Source: Clostridiales bacterium
GTDB taxonomy: Bacteria > Bacillota > Clostridia > Christensenellales > Aristaeellaceae
Direction of reading: 5' to 3'
Length of the DNA: 64,000 nt
NCBI GenBank assembly: GCA_015056145.1
Contig: SVGY01000002.1
Span: 1-64,000, forward strand
Positions 1 through 8,105 of this stretch are shown here, piece after piece. A program made the position numbers and the translations under genes. Every line of letters starts with the position of its first letter. The stretch's first letter is position 1. The notes beneath the pieces are model-generated. The model made no database searches. It saw only the letters and a list, made by a program, of their open reading frames with translations, and had not been told where the DNA came from.

Positions 1-96
1 ATCAGTACTGTCATATATCGACTGGCGTAATGTTTTGAACATTTCAACAACTGCCGCAGGATATTTTTCGATGTAGATTTGTACTTGTTCATTCAT
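1..96 (-). CDS. DUF1801 (YdhG-like) protein, N-terminal fragment
   Basis: Only the first 32 codons lie in the window; the gene continues past base 1. The translated start, MNEQVQIYIEKYPAAVVEMF followed by KTLRQSIYDS, resembles the opening helix of small DUF1801/YdhG-type proteins, where a YxxxxP.. VVEMF..LR pattern is typical. The ATG at 96 is preceded on the minus strand by GGCGAGGTG, a good ribosome site. The biochemical role of the family is poorly defined, so no function is claimed. A promoter with 17-bp spacing sits just upstream. Confidence 0.65.
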   Translation of the reverse strand, partial: MNEQVQIYIEKYPAAVVEMFKTLRQSIYDSTD

Positions 97-132
97 ACTT
101 TACACCTCGCCAAATTCAAGTTTATCGCTTTC

Positions 133-161
133 ATTCTATCACGCAGAACAAAAAGCAGCAA
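133..161 (-). promoter_or_regulatory. Promoter of the DUF1801 gene, overlapping a hairpin
   Basis: On the minus strand TTGCTG (161-156), a 17-bp spacer and TAGAAT (138-133) form a plausible sigma-A promoter. The -35 box lies inside the left arm of the 155-180 hairpin, so the two signals are interleaved. Confidence 0.45.
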
Positions 162-180
162 GCCTTAGCGGGCTTGCTGC
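150..180 (-). terminator. Hairpin with minus-strand U-tract
   Basis: Perfect 10-bp stem GCAGCAAGCC / GGCTTGCTGC with a 6-nt loop (165-170). Read on the minus strand it is followed by TTTTT (154-150). No minus-strand gene lies immediately to its right, so it either blocks stray transcription into the DUF1801 gene or is left over from a lost gene. Confidence 0.5.
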
Positions 181-237
181 TGGTATTTCTTGGGTTGTAA
201 AGCGAAGGATAACTTCTTCCTTTTCACTACCCCTATT

Positions 238-295
238 GCAGGGGGCTCATCCTCCCTGCCGGGCATGGGCAGCGCCCACAAGCCCCTGCCGCAGC
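238..295 (+). repeat. Dispersed intergenic repeat, copy A
   Basis: 58 bases that align, with a couple of single-base gaps and roughly 80% identity, to 41737-41794. It contains two successive hairpin potentials: GCAGGG..CCCTGC and TGGGC-AGC-GCCCA. It lies between the divergent DUF1801 and acyltransferase genes, just upstream of the latter's promoter. Confidence 0.6.
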
Positions 296-312
296 GTTTT
301 CCGGCAAGGCGT

Positions 313-340
313 TTGTTTCTCCGAAAAACTGTGCTATACT
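313..340 (+). promoter_or_regulatory. Possible acyltransferase promoter
   Basis: TTGTTT (313-318) and TATACT (335-340) are separated by 16 bp and lie 37 bp before the ATG at 377. Confidence 0.35.
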
Positions 341-376
341 TTTCCCTGCAAAAACCTTTCCAAGGGAGCTGCTCAC

Positions 377-1537
377 ATGCCTGATACCATTCCCGAAAGC
401 CCCGCCTGTTCCCGTCCCGGCGTAAAGCCGGCAAGAAATTCCAGCCTGGAGTTGTACCGCATCATCGCCATGCTGCTGATCGTAGCCCATCACTATGTAC
501 TCAATTCCGGGCTGACCAACCCCGGCGGCGTCATTTATTCCGATCCATTTTCTGCAAAATCCGTCTTTCTGCTGTTCTTCGGCGCTTTCGGCAAGGCGGG
601 CATCAATTGCTTCATGCTGATCACCGGCTACTTTATGTGCACGTCCAGCATCAGCCTGAAAAAATTTGTGCGCGTGCTTTGCGAAGTGCTGTTTTACCAC
701 ATCATCATCAACAGCATTTTCTGGATCACAGGCTATGCGCCTTTTTCCCTGAAAAGTATGGTGAAGGAACTTTTTCCCGTCACAGAGCTCAACCAGAACT
801 TCACCGGCTGCTATCTGGTGTTCTTCCTGTGCATTCCCTTCCTGAACATCCTTGTCAGGCACATGACCGAGAGGCAGCACCTGCGGCTTCTTGCTCTGCT
901 CTTTTTTGCCTATGTGGTCATGGGCACGGTGCCGATTTTTTCCGTTAGTATGAATTATATTTCCTGGTTTATGGTACTCTACCTGACCGCCGCCTACATA
1001 CGGCTGTATCCCAGGGGGCTGTTCCAAAACGCCCGGCTTGCGGGGTGGCTCAGCCTGTTTTCCGTGCTGGCCAGCCTGCTTTCCGTGCTTTTCTGTCTTT
1101 GGCTGGGGCAGAAGATGCAGCGGGAGATGGCCTATGCTTTCGTCTTTGACGCAAATAATTTCCTTGCTTTCCTCACCGGGGTTACAACCTTCCTTTTATT
1201 CAAAAACCTGAAACTGCCCCACAGTTCTTTCATTAACAGCGTGGCCGCTTCCACCTTCGGCGTGCTTCTGATCCACGCCAACAGCGGCGCCATGCGGCGT
1301 TTTCTGTGGAGGGATGTACTCAAAAATGTGGAGTTCTATTCTTCCCCGCTGATGCCTCTGCATGCTATCGGCAGCGTAATCGGTATATTTGTGCTGTGTG
1401 TGCTGATTGACCAATGCCGCATACACCTGATTGAAAAGCCCTGCCTAAAGCTGTATGACCGGATAGAGCCCCGGGTGGTGGCATGGTATAAGCATATAGA
1501 GGACAAATGGTGTGACAGGCTGCATATCGGCCAGTGA
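377..1537 (+). CDS. Acyltransferase 3 family membrane protein
   Basis: 386-residue polytopic membrane protein of the acyltransferase-3 (OafA/NolL-type) family, which transfers acetyl or other acyl groups to cell-surface carbohydrates. The N-terminus has the family's SSLELYRIIAM segment followed by a histidine pair in LIVAHHYV (about residues 34-41), the expected catalytic region in the first membrane helix. About ten hydrophobic segments follow, with an internal LLIHANSG near the end. A longer reading from 236 is possible, but AAGGGAG precedes the ATG at 377 by 8 nt, so that start is chosen. It is a single-gene transcript ending at a bidirectional terminator. The acceptor cannot be deduced; the window also contains a CapD-like sugar enzyme, but far away. 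Confidence 0.85.
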   Translation: MPDTIPESPACSRPGVKPARNSSLELYRIIAMLLIVAHHYVLNSGLTNPGGVIYSDPFSAKSVFLLFFGAFGKAGINCFMLITGYFMCTSSISLKKFVRVLCEVLFYHIIINSIFWITGYAPFSLKSMVKELFPVTELNQNFTGCYLVFFLCIPFLNILVRHMTERQHLRLLALLFFAYVVMGTVPIFSVSMNYISWFMVLYLTAAYIRLYPRGLFQNARLAGWLSLFSVLASLLSVLFCLWLGQKMQREMAYAFVFDANNFLAFLTGVTTFLLFKNLKLPHSSFINSVAASTFGVLLIHANSGAMRRFLWRDVLKNVEFYSSPLMPLHAIGSVIGIFVLCVLIDQCRIHLIEKPCLKLYDRIEPRVVAWYKHIEDKWCDRLHIGQ

Positions 1538-1562
1538 GCTCCCGTCTGTTTTTGCACAATAA

Positions 1563-1598
1563 AAATCCCTCTCTGCGCTGTATGGCGGAGAGGGATTT
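1563..1598. terminator. Bidirectional terminator
   Basis: 11-bp perfect stem AAATCCCTCTC / GAGAGGGATTT between the convergent acyltransferase and DUF1349 genes. It has A-rich sequence on its left (minus-strand U-tract) and T-rich sequence on its right. Confidence 0.8.
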
Positions 1599-1611
1599 AT
1601 TATACGTTCTT

Positions 1612-2202
1612 TTATTTTCCTGCCCGGAGATTTTCCACCGTACGGTTTTCAAGGCTGATATGACTGTAGAACCGCATTCCGCCTTCCCCGGCGGGGCTCT
1701 GGGCCTCGATGCCCACCTTCACCGTTTTGCCCACCGGAAGATGGAACAGGCGCACCATATCGAATCTTTCCCCATCCAGCGAATAATGAGTGCAGAACAC
1801 ATCGCCCACCCGCACAATCTGGAGCCACACTTCATCCTGACAGATGTTGCAGCCGTTTGCATCATCAGATACGCCATTGGTCACCACGCATACGGCAGCG
1901 GTTGTGCCAAAATCAGACTTTTCAAAGGCGGCTTTTGTCCACAGTTTTTCATCCTCGATGACCATCAGGGCACAGGCATCGTATACCGACTGGAAATTGG
2001 GGCGCACCTTTGCCCGGAAAACGAAATCGCCGGTCACATCCGTATAAAAAAACGGCGCATTTGCCACGGGCGCAGAAAGCCTTCCGTTTTCCGGAACGGG
2101 ATTGTTGAACCAGTCCGTCTTTGCCGGCGCATAGATAACCACTTCGTCGCCTTCCTTGATGATCTGGCTTTCATTGAGCCATTTCCAGTTCGTCATGTCC
2201 AT
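1612..2202 (-). CDS. DUF1349 domain protein (concanavalin-like fold)
   Basis: 196 residues, no signal peptide. The sequence matches the DUF1349 family, which has a concanavalin-A-like lectin/glucanase fold: WLNES..I near the start, TDWFNNP and ANAPFFY, GDFVFRAKV (about 60), then a run of beta strands ending in GGMRFYSHI. Family members are often soluble single-domain proteins near carbohydrate genes, but no catalytic role has been assigned. AAAGGAG stands 10 nt before the chosen ATG; a second in-frame ATG two codons later is too far from it. It is the last gene of a minus-strand run and ends at the 1563-1598 terminator. Confidence 0.8.
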   Translation of the reverse strand: MDMTNWKWLNESQIIKEGDEVVIYAPAKTDWFNNPVPENGRLSAPVANAPFFYTDVTGDFVFRAKVRPNFQSVYDACALMVIEDEKLWTKAAFEKSDFGTTAAVCVVTNGVSDDANGCNICQDEVWLQIVRVGDVFCTHYSLDGERFDMVRLFHLPVGKTVKVGIEAQSPAGEGGMRFYSHISLENRTVENLRAGK

Positions 2203-2269
2203 AAATGCACTTCTCCTTTAGCCCATACTGTTAATGCCATTATAGCAATGCCAGATGCAAATGCAAGCG

Positions 2270-2710
2270 TTATTTATCCCCATAGCTCAAGATACTTTTC
2301 ACAGTGGCATCCATATCATCCCTGCCGCTGTGGTAGCGCAGCTGATAATCGCCATCGTCAAACATGCCGTGTTTCTTTTCCAGCATCATCTCCACCGGCG
2401 CAGGAAGGTTTCCGTGCATACGGGCCCGGAACCGTTCTTTGATAGCGTCAAGTTCAGCGGTCACCAGCACCTTCACCGCCCCCTCAGGCAGGAAAGAAAC
2501 CTGTTCTTTTTCAGAAATAACATAGATGACCGATTCGCCCTCCACGGCCGCCTTCAGCTTATGCCGAAACAGCTGCGCCGCTTCGTTTTCCGTCTTTGCC
2601 ATGCGCAGGTAGTCCTTGCCGGTTACAGTCTCTGCACCAAGGGCAGCGGAAACAGCCTTTGCCAGAGTGCTTTTTCCCGTGCAGTTTTCTCCAATAATAC
2701 CAATAACCAT
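2270..2710 (-). CDS. Small P-loop nucleoside/nucleotide kinase-like protein
   Basis: 146 residues with a Walker A motif GENCTGKST at about residues 7-15, directly after a hydrophobic first strand (MVIGIIG). The later VKVLVTAELDAIKERF segment and the RARMHGNLP region resemble the second strand and lid of small nucleotide kinases of the cytidylate/shikimate kinase type. The substrate is unknown. GGAG lies 8 nt before the ATG, inside the end of the upstream GNAT gene; the genes are one base apart, so translational coupling is likely. An adjacent acetyltransferase gives no further clue. Confidence 0.7.
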   Translation of the reverse strand: MVIGIIGENCTGKSTLAKAVSAALGAETVTGKDYLRMAKTENEAAQLFRHKLKAAVEGESVIYVISEKEQVSFLPEGAVKVLVTAELDAIKERFRARMHGNLPAPVEMMLEKKHGMFDDGDYQLRYHSGRDDMDATVKSILSYGDK

Positions 2711-2711
2711 T

Positions 2712-3197
2712 TTACTTTCTCCAATCTTTCTTTTCCAGACGATAGTAACGGAAAATGTCCTCTTCCCTCACAAAACGGAAGCCCACTTTTTCCAGAACAC
2801 GCTGGCTTCGTTTGTTTTTCAGAACCGAATCCGCCCTGACGGCTTCCATACCCAGTGTATCAAATGCGTATTCCAGCGCCAGTTTTTCTGCTCTGGTGCC
2901 ATAGCCACGGTTCTTTACGCTGTCGTTTTGCATGTGGATGCTCAATTCGCATTCCTTCTTTTCTGTATCCACATGCCTAAGGCCCACTTCGCCGATCACC
3001 GCTTCCCCCAGAACAATAGCAAAAGCAAAGCTGTTTTTCTCCTGCGCCCGTTTGTCATAAAGGGCGTCCACCCTGGCAGGATCGTAGCGGTATTCCTTCA
3101 TCAGGGACATATCCATGAAAATATCCGGATCAAAGGCAAAATCCCGGTACAGTTGGTGCATTCTTTCCCGTGTCATCGGTTTCAGCTGCAAATCCAT
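2712..3197 (-). CDS. GNAT family N-acetyltransferase (RimJ/RimL-like)
   Basis: 161 residues with the layout of the GNAT_3 group: FAFAIVLGEAVIGEVGL (strands 2-4), the acetyl-CoA pyrophosphate loop NRGYGTRA at about residue 94, and the closing SQRVLEKVGF motif. The acceptor could be a protein N-terminus, an aminoglycoside or a small metabolite; nothing in the sequence decides. AAAGGA lies 7 nt upstream of the ATG. It follows the P-type ATPase by 12 bp and precedes the P-loop gene by 1 bp, so it is mid-operon. Confidence 0.85.
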   Translation of the reverse strand: MDLQLKPMTRERMHQLYRDFAFDPDIFMDMSLMKEYRYDPARVDALYDKRAQEKNSFAFAIVLGEAVIGEVGLRHVDTEKKECELSIHMQNDSVKNRGYGTRAEKLALEYAFDTLGMEAVRADSVLKNKRSQRVLEKVGFRFVREEDIFRYYRLEKKDWRK

Positions 3198-3209
3198 TTT
3201 TTCATCCTT

Positions 3210-5570
3210 TCAGGCAGAAAGGCCCGCATCAGAAACGGCCTGTTTTTTGCTCCTGCGGATACGGCTCACCAGCATCATCAGGCTGGATATGCCCACCTGA
3301 ATCGGCAACGCAAGCGCAGCAAGGATCACCGTCAAAGAAAGCACCTGGCCTGCAATGGGCGTAAGGTAGAAAAGATTCGGCATCAACAGCACGGCCCCTG
3401 CCAGAACAGCTGCCACCAGCACCAGCAGGGCTGTTCTCAGCGTATCAAGCGGCAGGCATGTAAGCAGCAGGCATACATAGCAAGAGAAGGCCGTAACCAG
3501 CGTGCACACGGTGCTGATCTGCCCTTCCGAAAAGCCAAGCCCTTTTCCGGCGATCATCGCCGCCAAAAGCAGCAGTGCTCCACACAGGCCGCCCGGAAGC
3601 GCTCTGCGGAATATATTCAGAAGGAAGCTTCCTTTCACCTTTTCCCGGTTGGGCTGCAACGCCAGCACCACAGAGGGCATGCCAATGGTCACAGCGCTGA
3701 CCAACGTCAGCTGAATGGGCTGGAAGGGGTATGCGTAGGGTAAAAACAGCAACGCTAACGAAACCAGCAGGCTGAAAATATTCTTTACCAAAAACAACGC
3801 AGAAGCACGGGTAATATTGTTGATGACCCGGCGGCCTTCCAGGAGAATCTCCGGCAGGGCGTCAAATCCATCGCCAAGAAGAGTAATCTGGGAAACACGG
3901 CATGCCGCATCGCTGCCGCCGCCAATGGCAAGAGAACAATCCGCCGTTTTCAGCGCTGGCACGTCGTTCACGCCATCGCCCACCATAGCCACTGCCAGCC
4001 CCTGCCGCTGCATGGCCAGAATCAGCTCCCGCTTGTCCTCCGGCGATACTCGTCCAAATACCGCATATTCCCGGCAAAGAATGTCATAGTCCTTTTTATC
4101 CACAGCGGATAGATCCACATATTGCTCAGCATCGGGCACACCTGCCATCTTTGCCACTGAGGCAACCGTCAAGGCGCTATCGCCGGAGATCACCTTTAGC
4201 TTAACGCCCTCCCGGGTGAAATAATCCACGGTTTTCTCCACGTCCGGCCGCAGCATATCCCTCAGGCAAAAAAGGCACATAAGCCTTCTCTTGCCCGGCA
4301 GGATTGCGTTCCCCGGGTCCGCAGGGGTTTCCGGACTTTCCATCAGCGCAAGTACCCGGAGCCCGTCTTTCGCCAACTGCTGTGCCCGGGATAGCGCCCC
4401 GGTTTCCAGCAGTTTTTCCGGAGCTCCAAGGATAATACTGCGGCTGTCTCCATAGGCCGCAGACCACTTATTCTCACTGGAAAAAGGGATGCCCTTGATA
4501 AGATCGCTGTTTTCAACCGCAGGATATTCCCGGGCAATGGCCTCGGAGGTGGCTCCATCCACCCCCAGCACATGAAATAGCCCGCCGATGGCCTGGCGGA
4601 TTTGTTCCGATGAAACACCCTCTTCGGCCAGGCATTTTTCCAGCTCCATGACCCCGGAGGTAAGGGTTCCTGTTTTATCCACGCAAATTACATCCGTACG
4701 GGCCAGCGTTTCAATGCCGTAGAGCTGATTGACCAGGGCATTGTATCGTCCCAGCTTAACCACGCCCGCAGCAAGAGATACGGAAGTGAGCAAAATCAGT
4801 CCCTCGGGGATCATGCCAATAACCGAGGCCACGCTGCGCACGATGGCTTCATTGTGCACAAGGCCAAGCACCGTGTTCTGCTTCCAGTACAGTAAAAGGC
4901 CCACCGGCACCACTGCATAGGTCACCCAGCGGATAATACGGTTCATATCCCGCATGAGGCCGCTCTTTGCCCGTTTCACCTTTCTGGCGGACAGTTGCAG
5001 CCTGCCCATGTAGCTTTCCTGTCCTACGGCGGTAAGGCGCACCGTCAGGCTGCCATCCTGTACATAGCTGCCGGAATATACCGTGCTGCCCTGCCGCTTT
5101 TCCACCGCTTCGCTTTCGCCGGTTAGGATGGATTCGTTCAGATGGGCACAGCCTTCCAGCACCTGGCCGTCCGCAGGGGTTTGCTGCCCCCGGGCAAGGC
5201 ACACCACATCCCCCTCCACCAGATCGGTCGAGGACAGCTGAACTTTCATGCCATTGCGCCACACACAAAAGGCGCCTTCCGCCATAAGGGTAAGCCTGTC
5301 ATGCGTCCGTTTTGCTCTGATCTCCTGCACCGTGCCGATGAGCGCATTGGATATCACCACGCCCATGAACAGCACGTTTCTGTAGCTGCCGATGGAGATG
5401 AGAATCAACGCCAGCACCACATTAAGCAGGTTGAAAAGGGTGAGGATATTTCGCCGGAAAATTTCTCCAAGCCCGCCCTCCTTGTTTTTAGGCAGACGAT
5501 TCACTTTGCCCAGGGCGATTTTCTCCTCCACCTGCTGCGTGGTAAGTCCTTTGAAATTTTTGTCATCCAT
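3210..5570 (-). CDS. P-type cation-transporting ATPase (CtpE/Exp7-like)
   Basis: 786-residue P-type ATPase. Visible parts are the actuator TGES loop (150-153), the M4 motif MIPEGL (about 253-258), the phosphorylation site DKTGTLT with Asp298, an ATP-binding domain, and the hinge MVGDGVND. Six further hydrophobic segments follow in the C-terminal third. The PEGL motif and the SVSLAAGVVKL region match the CtpE/Exp7 group, for which calcium uptake has been proposed in mycobacteria; the ion here is inferred only. There is no N-terminal heavy-metal domain, which argues against copper or zinc export. GGAG is 7 nt before the ATG at 5570; an ATG two codons earlier is too close. Transcribed with the pseudo-sortase/C39 gene 45 bp upstream. 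Confidence 0.88.
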   Translation of the reverse strand: MDDKNFKGLTTQQVEEKIALGKVNRLPKNKEGGLGEIFRRNILTLFNLLNVVLALILISIGSYRNVLFMGVVISNALIGTVQEIRAKRTHDRLTLMAEGAFCVWRNGMKVQLSSTDLVEGDVVCLARGQQTPADGQVLEGCAHLNESILTGESEAVEKRQGSTVYSGSYVQDGSLTVRLTAVGQESYMGRLQLSARKVKRAKSGLMRDMNRIIRWVTYAVVPVGLLLYWKQNTVLGLVHNEAIVRSVASVIGMIPEGLILLTSVSLAAGVVKLGRYNALVNQLYGIETLARTDVICVDKTGTLTSGVMELEKCLAEEGVSSEQIRQAIGGLFHVLGVDGATSEAIAREYPAVENSDLIKGIPFSSENKWSAAYGDSRSIILGAPEKLLETGALSRAQQLAKDGLRVLALMESPETPADPGNAILPGKRRLMCLFCLRDMLRPDVEKTVDYFTREGVKLKVISGDSALTVASVAKMAGVPDAEQYVDLSAVDKKDYDILCREYAVFGRVSPEDKRELILAMQRQGLAVAMVGDGVNDVPALKTADCSLAIGGGSDAACRVSQITLLGDGFDALPEILLEGRRVINNITRASALFLVKNIFSLLVSLALLFLPYAYPFQPIQLTLVSAVTIGMPSVVLALQPNREKVKGSFLLNIFRRALPGGLCGALLLLAAMIAGKGLGFSEGQISTVCTLVTAFSCYVCLLLTCLPLDTLRTALLVLVAAVLAGAVLLMPNLFYLTPIAGQVLSLTVILAALALPIQVGISSLMMLVSRIRRSKKQAVSDAGLSA

Positions 5571-5615
5571 GACCATTCTCCTGTACTGTCAACAAGCCGT
5601 GATTTGCTTATACGC

Positions 5616-7127
5616 TCAGGGGTTTTCCGGCTCGGCCCTTTCCAGAATGTAGTAAGGGGAAACGTCCATATCCCGGGCAATATGCATAGGGATCTTCAGA
5701 ACACCGGGCTGAAGCACCTCGATATTCTTTCCTTTGGGATATTTCTCATAATCATTGCCACGGAAGGGGTCGATATAGTAGGCGTATTCATCGTCCGCAT
5801 AGATCATTACCACAAAATGGCTGGAGCCGGTGAAGGGGCTGCCCCGCACAGCGGAACACAATGCGATGCGGCTGCCCTTCCCCTCCTTAACCATTTCCAG
5901 GGCGTCGGGAGCATAGCGGGTAAAGCTCATTTTCAGGTCAAAAATCAGGCAAAGGTCTTCCAGATAATCCATACTGGTGCCCCGTCCCTCTGTGCGGGAA
6001 ACCCGATGCCACTCGTTATTGCCCGTGGTAAAATTGCCCATGATAATGGGCAGATAGCGCAAAAACTCCTCCTGAGTCTGGGCGTGATACTGCACATGCG
6101 TCTGGTTGCAGCGATATGTATTGACCGAGCAACTGCAGAAGGTAAATCCAGCCAGATCCTCTGCATAATAGCCCATTACAGGCAATTCCTCGGGAGGCAC
6201 CAGATTGGCAATGGCGATAGCTGCAGCCGTGGGCCCACAGCCACCCTGACCAAACCGGCGTACCTTGCTGGAGCCAGAGGTTTCAAAACGGAGATGTTCC
6301 CACAGCGGATCATCCTGGGCATAGACCATATAGCGACCCACGCCCTCAATATCCACATAGCCGTTTTCCGTTTCCCGGCCGTCCATTTCTACTTTGTTCA
6401 GGTCAACGGCGTTTTCCGCCCGCTGGGCGCAGGGGGTAAGCTTTGCAAAATACACATTCCGCACACGGACTTTGTTGCTTTTGCGGGTATTGAATACCAG
6501 AAGCTTGTCGCCGTATTCCGGCCAACAGTCCTCCCGGAGATGTTCCCCTGCAAGGGTGCGGATCTCCGCCATGGAAAGGTCAAACTGGTACTTATTTTCC
6601 GTGTTGATGCGCCAGCTGGTTTCGTCCTTGGTGTTGGTCTGATAGCCGGCAAAAACCTCCACCCGATAATCCCCCTTGGGTGTCATGAGCACAAGACCGG
6701 GAAACGCCTGCAAAGCGCCTTCTTCCAGCAGGCCGTTCATAGGATAGAGCTGACCTTCCTTGGCGATGGAACCGTAAAAATACCACACGTCCTCCTTAAA
6801 GGAAGCGTCGGAGGCGCAATCCAGAAACAACTCGCCGTTGCTGTCGGCGGAGGTGGTACGGGTGCGTTTGGTATAGTACACGTTGTCATCAGTTTGATAC
6901 ACCGGGCTTTCAATGGTTCCATCTTCCATGCGCAGCCAGGCCACAATATTTCGGTTGACGTTTTTCAAAAAGGTGAAATCCACAAAAAAATCCAGTCCTG
7001 GAAGGACATTTTCTGCGCCCTGAGAGTTTTCCTCTGCATATGCAGGCAGCATAAAAACGATCAAACTAATGCACAAAAGGCGTCTGAGCCATGCGAAGCG
7101 GTTCGGGCTTACCTTGGTTTTCGTCAT
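5616..7127 (-). CDS. Secreted pseudo-sortase B / C39-like cysteine peptidase fusion
   Basis: 503 residues. A signal peptide (about 1-31, cut after AYA) is followed by a sortase-B-like domain (about 50-230): NRNIVAWLRM, SPVYQTDDN, GELFLDC and a YGxx strand align well with SrtB. The catalytic histidine of the YGHN motif is Ser120 here (YGSI) and the catalytic cysteine of TLSTC is Arg215 (FNTRKS), while the downstream Arg is kept. The C-terminal half (about 265-490) looks like peptidase C39_2: AQDDPLWEHL, GQGGCGPTAAA with Cys297, SSHFVVMIY with His437, and YYIDPF with Asp453, a complete candidate triad. So transpeptidation is lost but proteolysis may remain. GGAGG lies 8 nt before the ATG at 7127. 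First gene of the minus-strand cluster with the P-type ATPase. The substrate is unknown; the annotation rests on motif reading. Confidence 0.72.
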   Translation of the reverse strand: MTKTKVSPNRFAWLRRLLCISLIVFMLPAYAEENSQGAENVLPGLDFFVDFTFLKNVNRNIVAWLRMEDGTIESPVYQTDDNVYYTKRTRTTSADSNGELFLDCASDASFKEDVWYFYGSIAKEGQLYPMNGLLEEGALQAFPGLVLMTPKGDYRVEVFAGYQTNTKDETSWRINTENKYQFDLSMAEIRTLAGEHLREDCWPEYGDKLLVFNTRKSNKVRVRNVYFAKLTPCAQRAENAVDLNKVEMDGRETENGYVDIEGVGRYMVYAQDDPLWEHLRFETSGSSKVRRFGQGGCGPTAAAIAIANLVPPEELPVMGYYAEDLAGFTFCSCSVNTYRCNQTHVQYHAQTQEEFLRYLPIIMGNFTTGNNEWHRVSRTEGRGTSMDYLEDLCLIFDLKMSFTRYAPDALEMVKEGKGSRIALCSAVRGSPFTGSSHFVVMIYADDEYAYYIDPFRGNDYEKYPKGKNIEVLQPGVLKIPMHIARDMDVSPYYILERAEPENP

Positions 7128-7337
7128 TTCAACATCCTCCGGGCGGCGCTGCCAAAAAAGTGTCAACTAATGTATTTCGATTCTGCGGGGTGGAAATCCT
7201 GCCTGCAGGTACCGCTCTGCCGTAATCGGGTATACAAACCACACCATTGCACAGCCTTGTTTTCGGCCCTTTTGGCTTTCTCAGGCAAGGTTTCGATCCA
7301 TAATGAATACTTTTTTTATTTTTTTCGCAAAAAAGGC

Positions 7338-7366
7338 TTGCATTTTTCTCTGACATAGTGTATTAT
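7338..7366 (+). promoter_or_regulatory. Promoter of tRNA-Thr
   Basis: TTGCAT (7338-7343), 17-bp spacer, TATTAT (7361-7366), 28 bp upstream of the mature tRNA. Confidence 0.65.
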
Positions 7367-7394
7367 ATCACCGTTGCCCAACTAACGGGTAAAT

Positions 7395-7470
<76 letters not shown>

Positions 7471-7472
7471 TA

Positions 7473-7501
7473 ACGACTTATCGAAAGATAAGTCGTTTTT
7501 C
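7473..7501 (+). terminator. Terminator 1 after tRNA-Thr
   Basis: 10-bp perfect stem ACGACTTATC / GATAAGTCGT with a GAAA tetraloop, followed by TTTTTC TTTTTT. Confidence 0.92.
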
Positions 7502-7514
7502 TTTTTTCCTTTTT

Positions 7515-7556
7515 AGGCCCCTCTGTTACGCAGCAGCGAAACAGAGGGGCCTTTTT
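7515..7556 (+). terminator. Terminator 2 after tRNA-Thr
   Basis: 13-bp perfect stem AGGCCCCTCTGTT / AACAGAGGGGCCT followed by TTTTT. Tandem with the hairpin at 7473. Confidence 0.88.
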
Positions 7557-7774
7557 CGTGCGCAAATGCGTTAATTCTCTTCAAATGCTCTTAATAGGAG
7601 CACAAATGCTACAGCTGAGAGCGTGACTTTTCACAAAACCCGTCCTATGCTGAAAACGTAGCAGGCGCAAGCTTTTGACAAGCTACCGAGCGCCCTTTTC
7701 CCTGTAGCATTCCCTGTGAGAAAGGAGCTGACCCGCAAGATCCCTTCCTTTGCGTGCACCCGACTCAATGCGCA
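7557..7774. other. Intergenic stretch with no recognised feature
   Basis: Between the tRNA terminators and the XRE gene terminator I see no convincing coding frame, no RNA gene and no repeat. A weak GTAGC..GCTAC pairing near 7655-7685 is not enough to call. Confidence 0.5.
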
Positions 7775-7816
7775 CAAAAAAACCAAAAGAGCAGAGATGC
7801 TAGCATCCCCGCTCTT
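7775..7816 (-). terminator. Terminator of the XRE gene
   Basis: Stem AAGAGC / GCTCTT around a central palindrome GATGCTAGCATC. On the minus strand it is followed by TTGGTTTTTTT. Confidence 0.72.
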
Positions 7817-7862
7817 CGGCCAATGCGCAAGGATTCGTGACCGTCATCACGCTCCCTGAGGC

Positions 7863-8105
7863 TTACTTGATTTCCTGTTCCAGCGCATCGAAAACCTCTG
7901 AACTAAAGAACTCTCCCAAAGGCATCTCCAAACCGTCACAAAGTTTTTTGATCAGGTTCAGGGTGACTTCCTTACGGCTTGGGTCGAGCATGCTGTACAC
8001 CGAAGAGGGCGTTACCCCTGCCCGGTTGGCCAATTCGTTGGGCTTCATGCGTCTTTCGTTGCAGATTTCCCGAAAACGGTTGGCTACAGCGTCCTTAACG
8101 TTCAT
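7863..8105 (-). CDS. Small XRE-type helix-turn-helix regulator
   Basis: 80 residues, almost entirely one Cro/C1-type HTH domain: RFREICNERRMKPNELANRA forms helices 1-2, GVTPSSVYSML helix 3 with the usual recognition pattern, then LIKKLCDGLEMPLGEFF as helices 4-5. It has no effector domain, so it probably acts as a simple DNA-binding repressor. In-frame ATG/GTG codons lie at 8111 and 8114, but GAGG stands 8 nt before the ATG at 8105. It is transcribed divergently from the Ig-like secreted protein at 8316 across a 210-bp gap, making that gene a candidate target. Confidence 0.88.
   Translation of the reverse strand: MNVKDAVANRFREICNERRMKPNELANRAGVTPSSVYSMLDPSRKEVTLNLIKKLCDGLEMPLGEFFSSEVFDALEQEIK

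Noticed and set aside
165-434. 89-codon minus-strand frame over the repeat at 238
   Set aside because: Arg-rich composition, no ribosome site, and overlaps both the dispersed repeat and the acyltransferase start.
5142-7358. A 738-codon plus-strand frame
   Set aside because: It spans parts of two well-supported minus-strand genes with clear motifs (P-type ATPase and C39-like protein) and has no ribosome site or domain.
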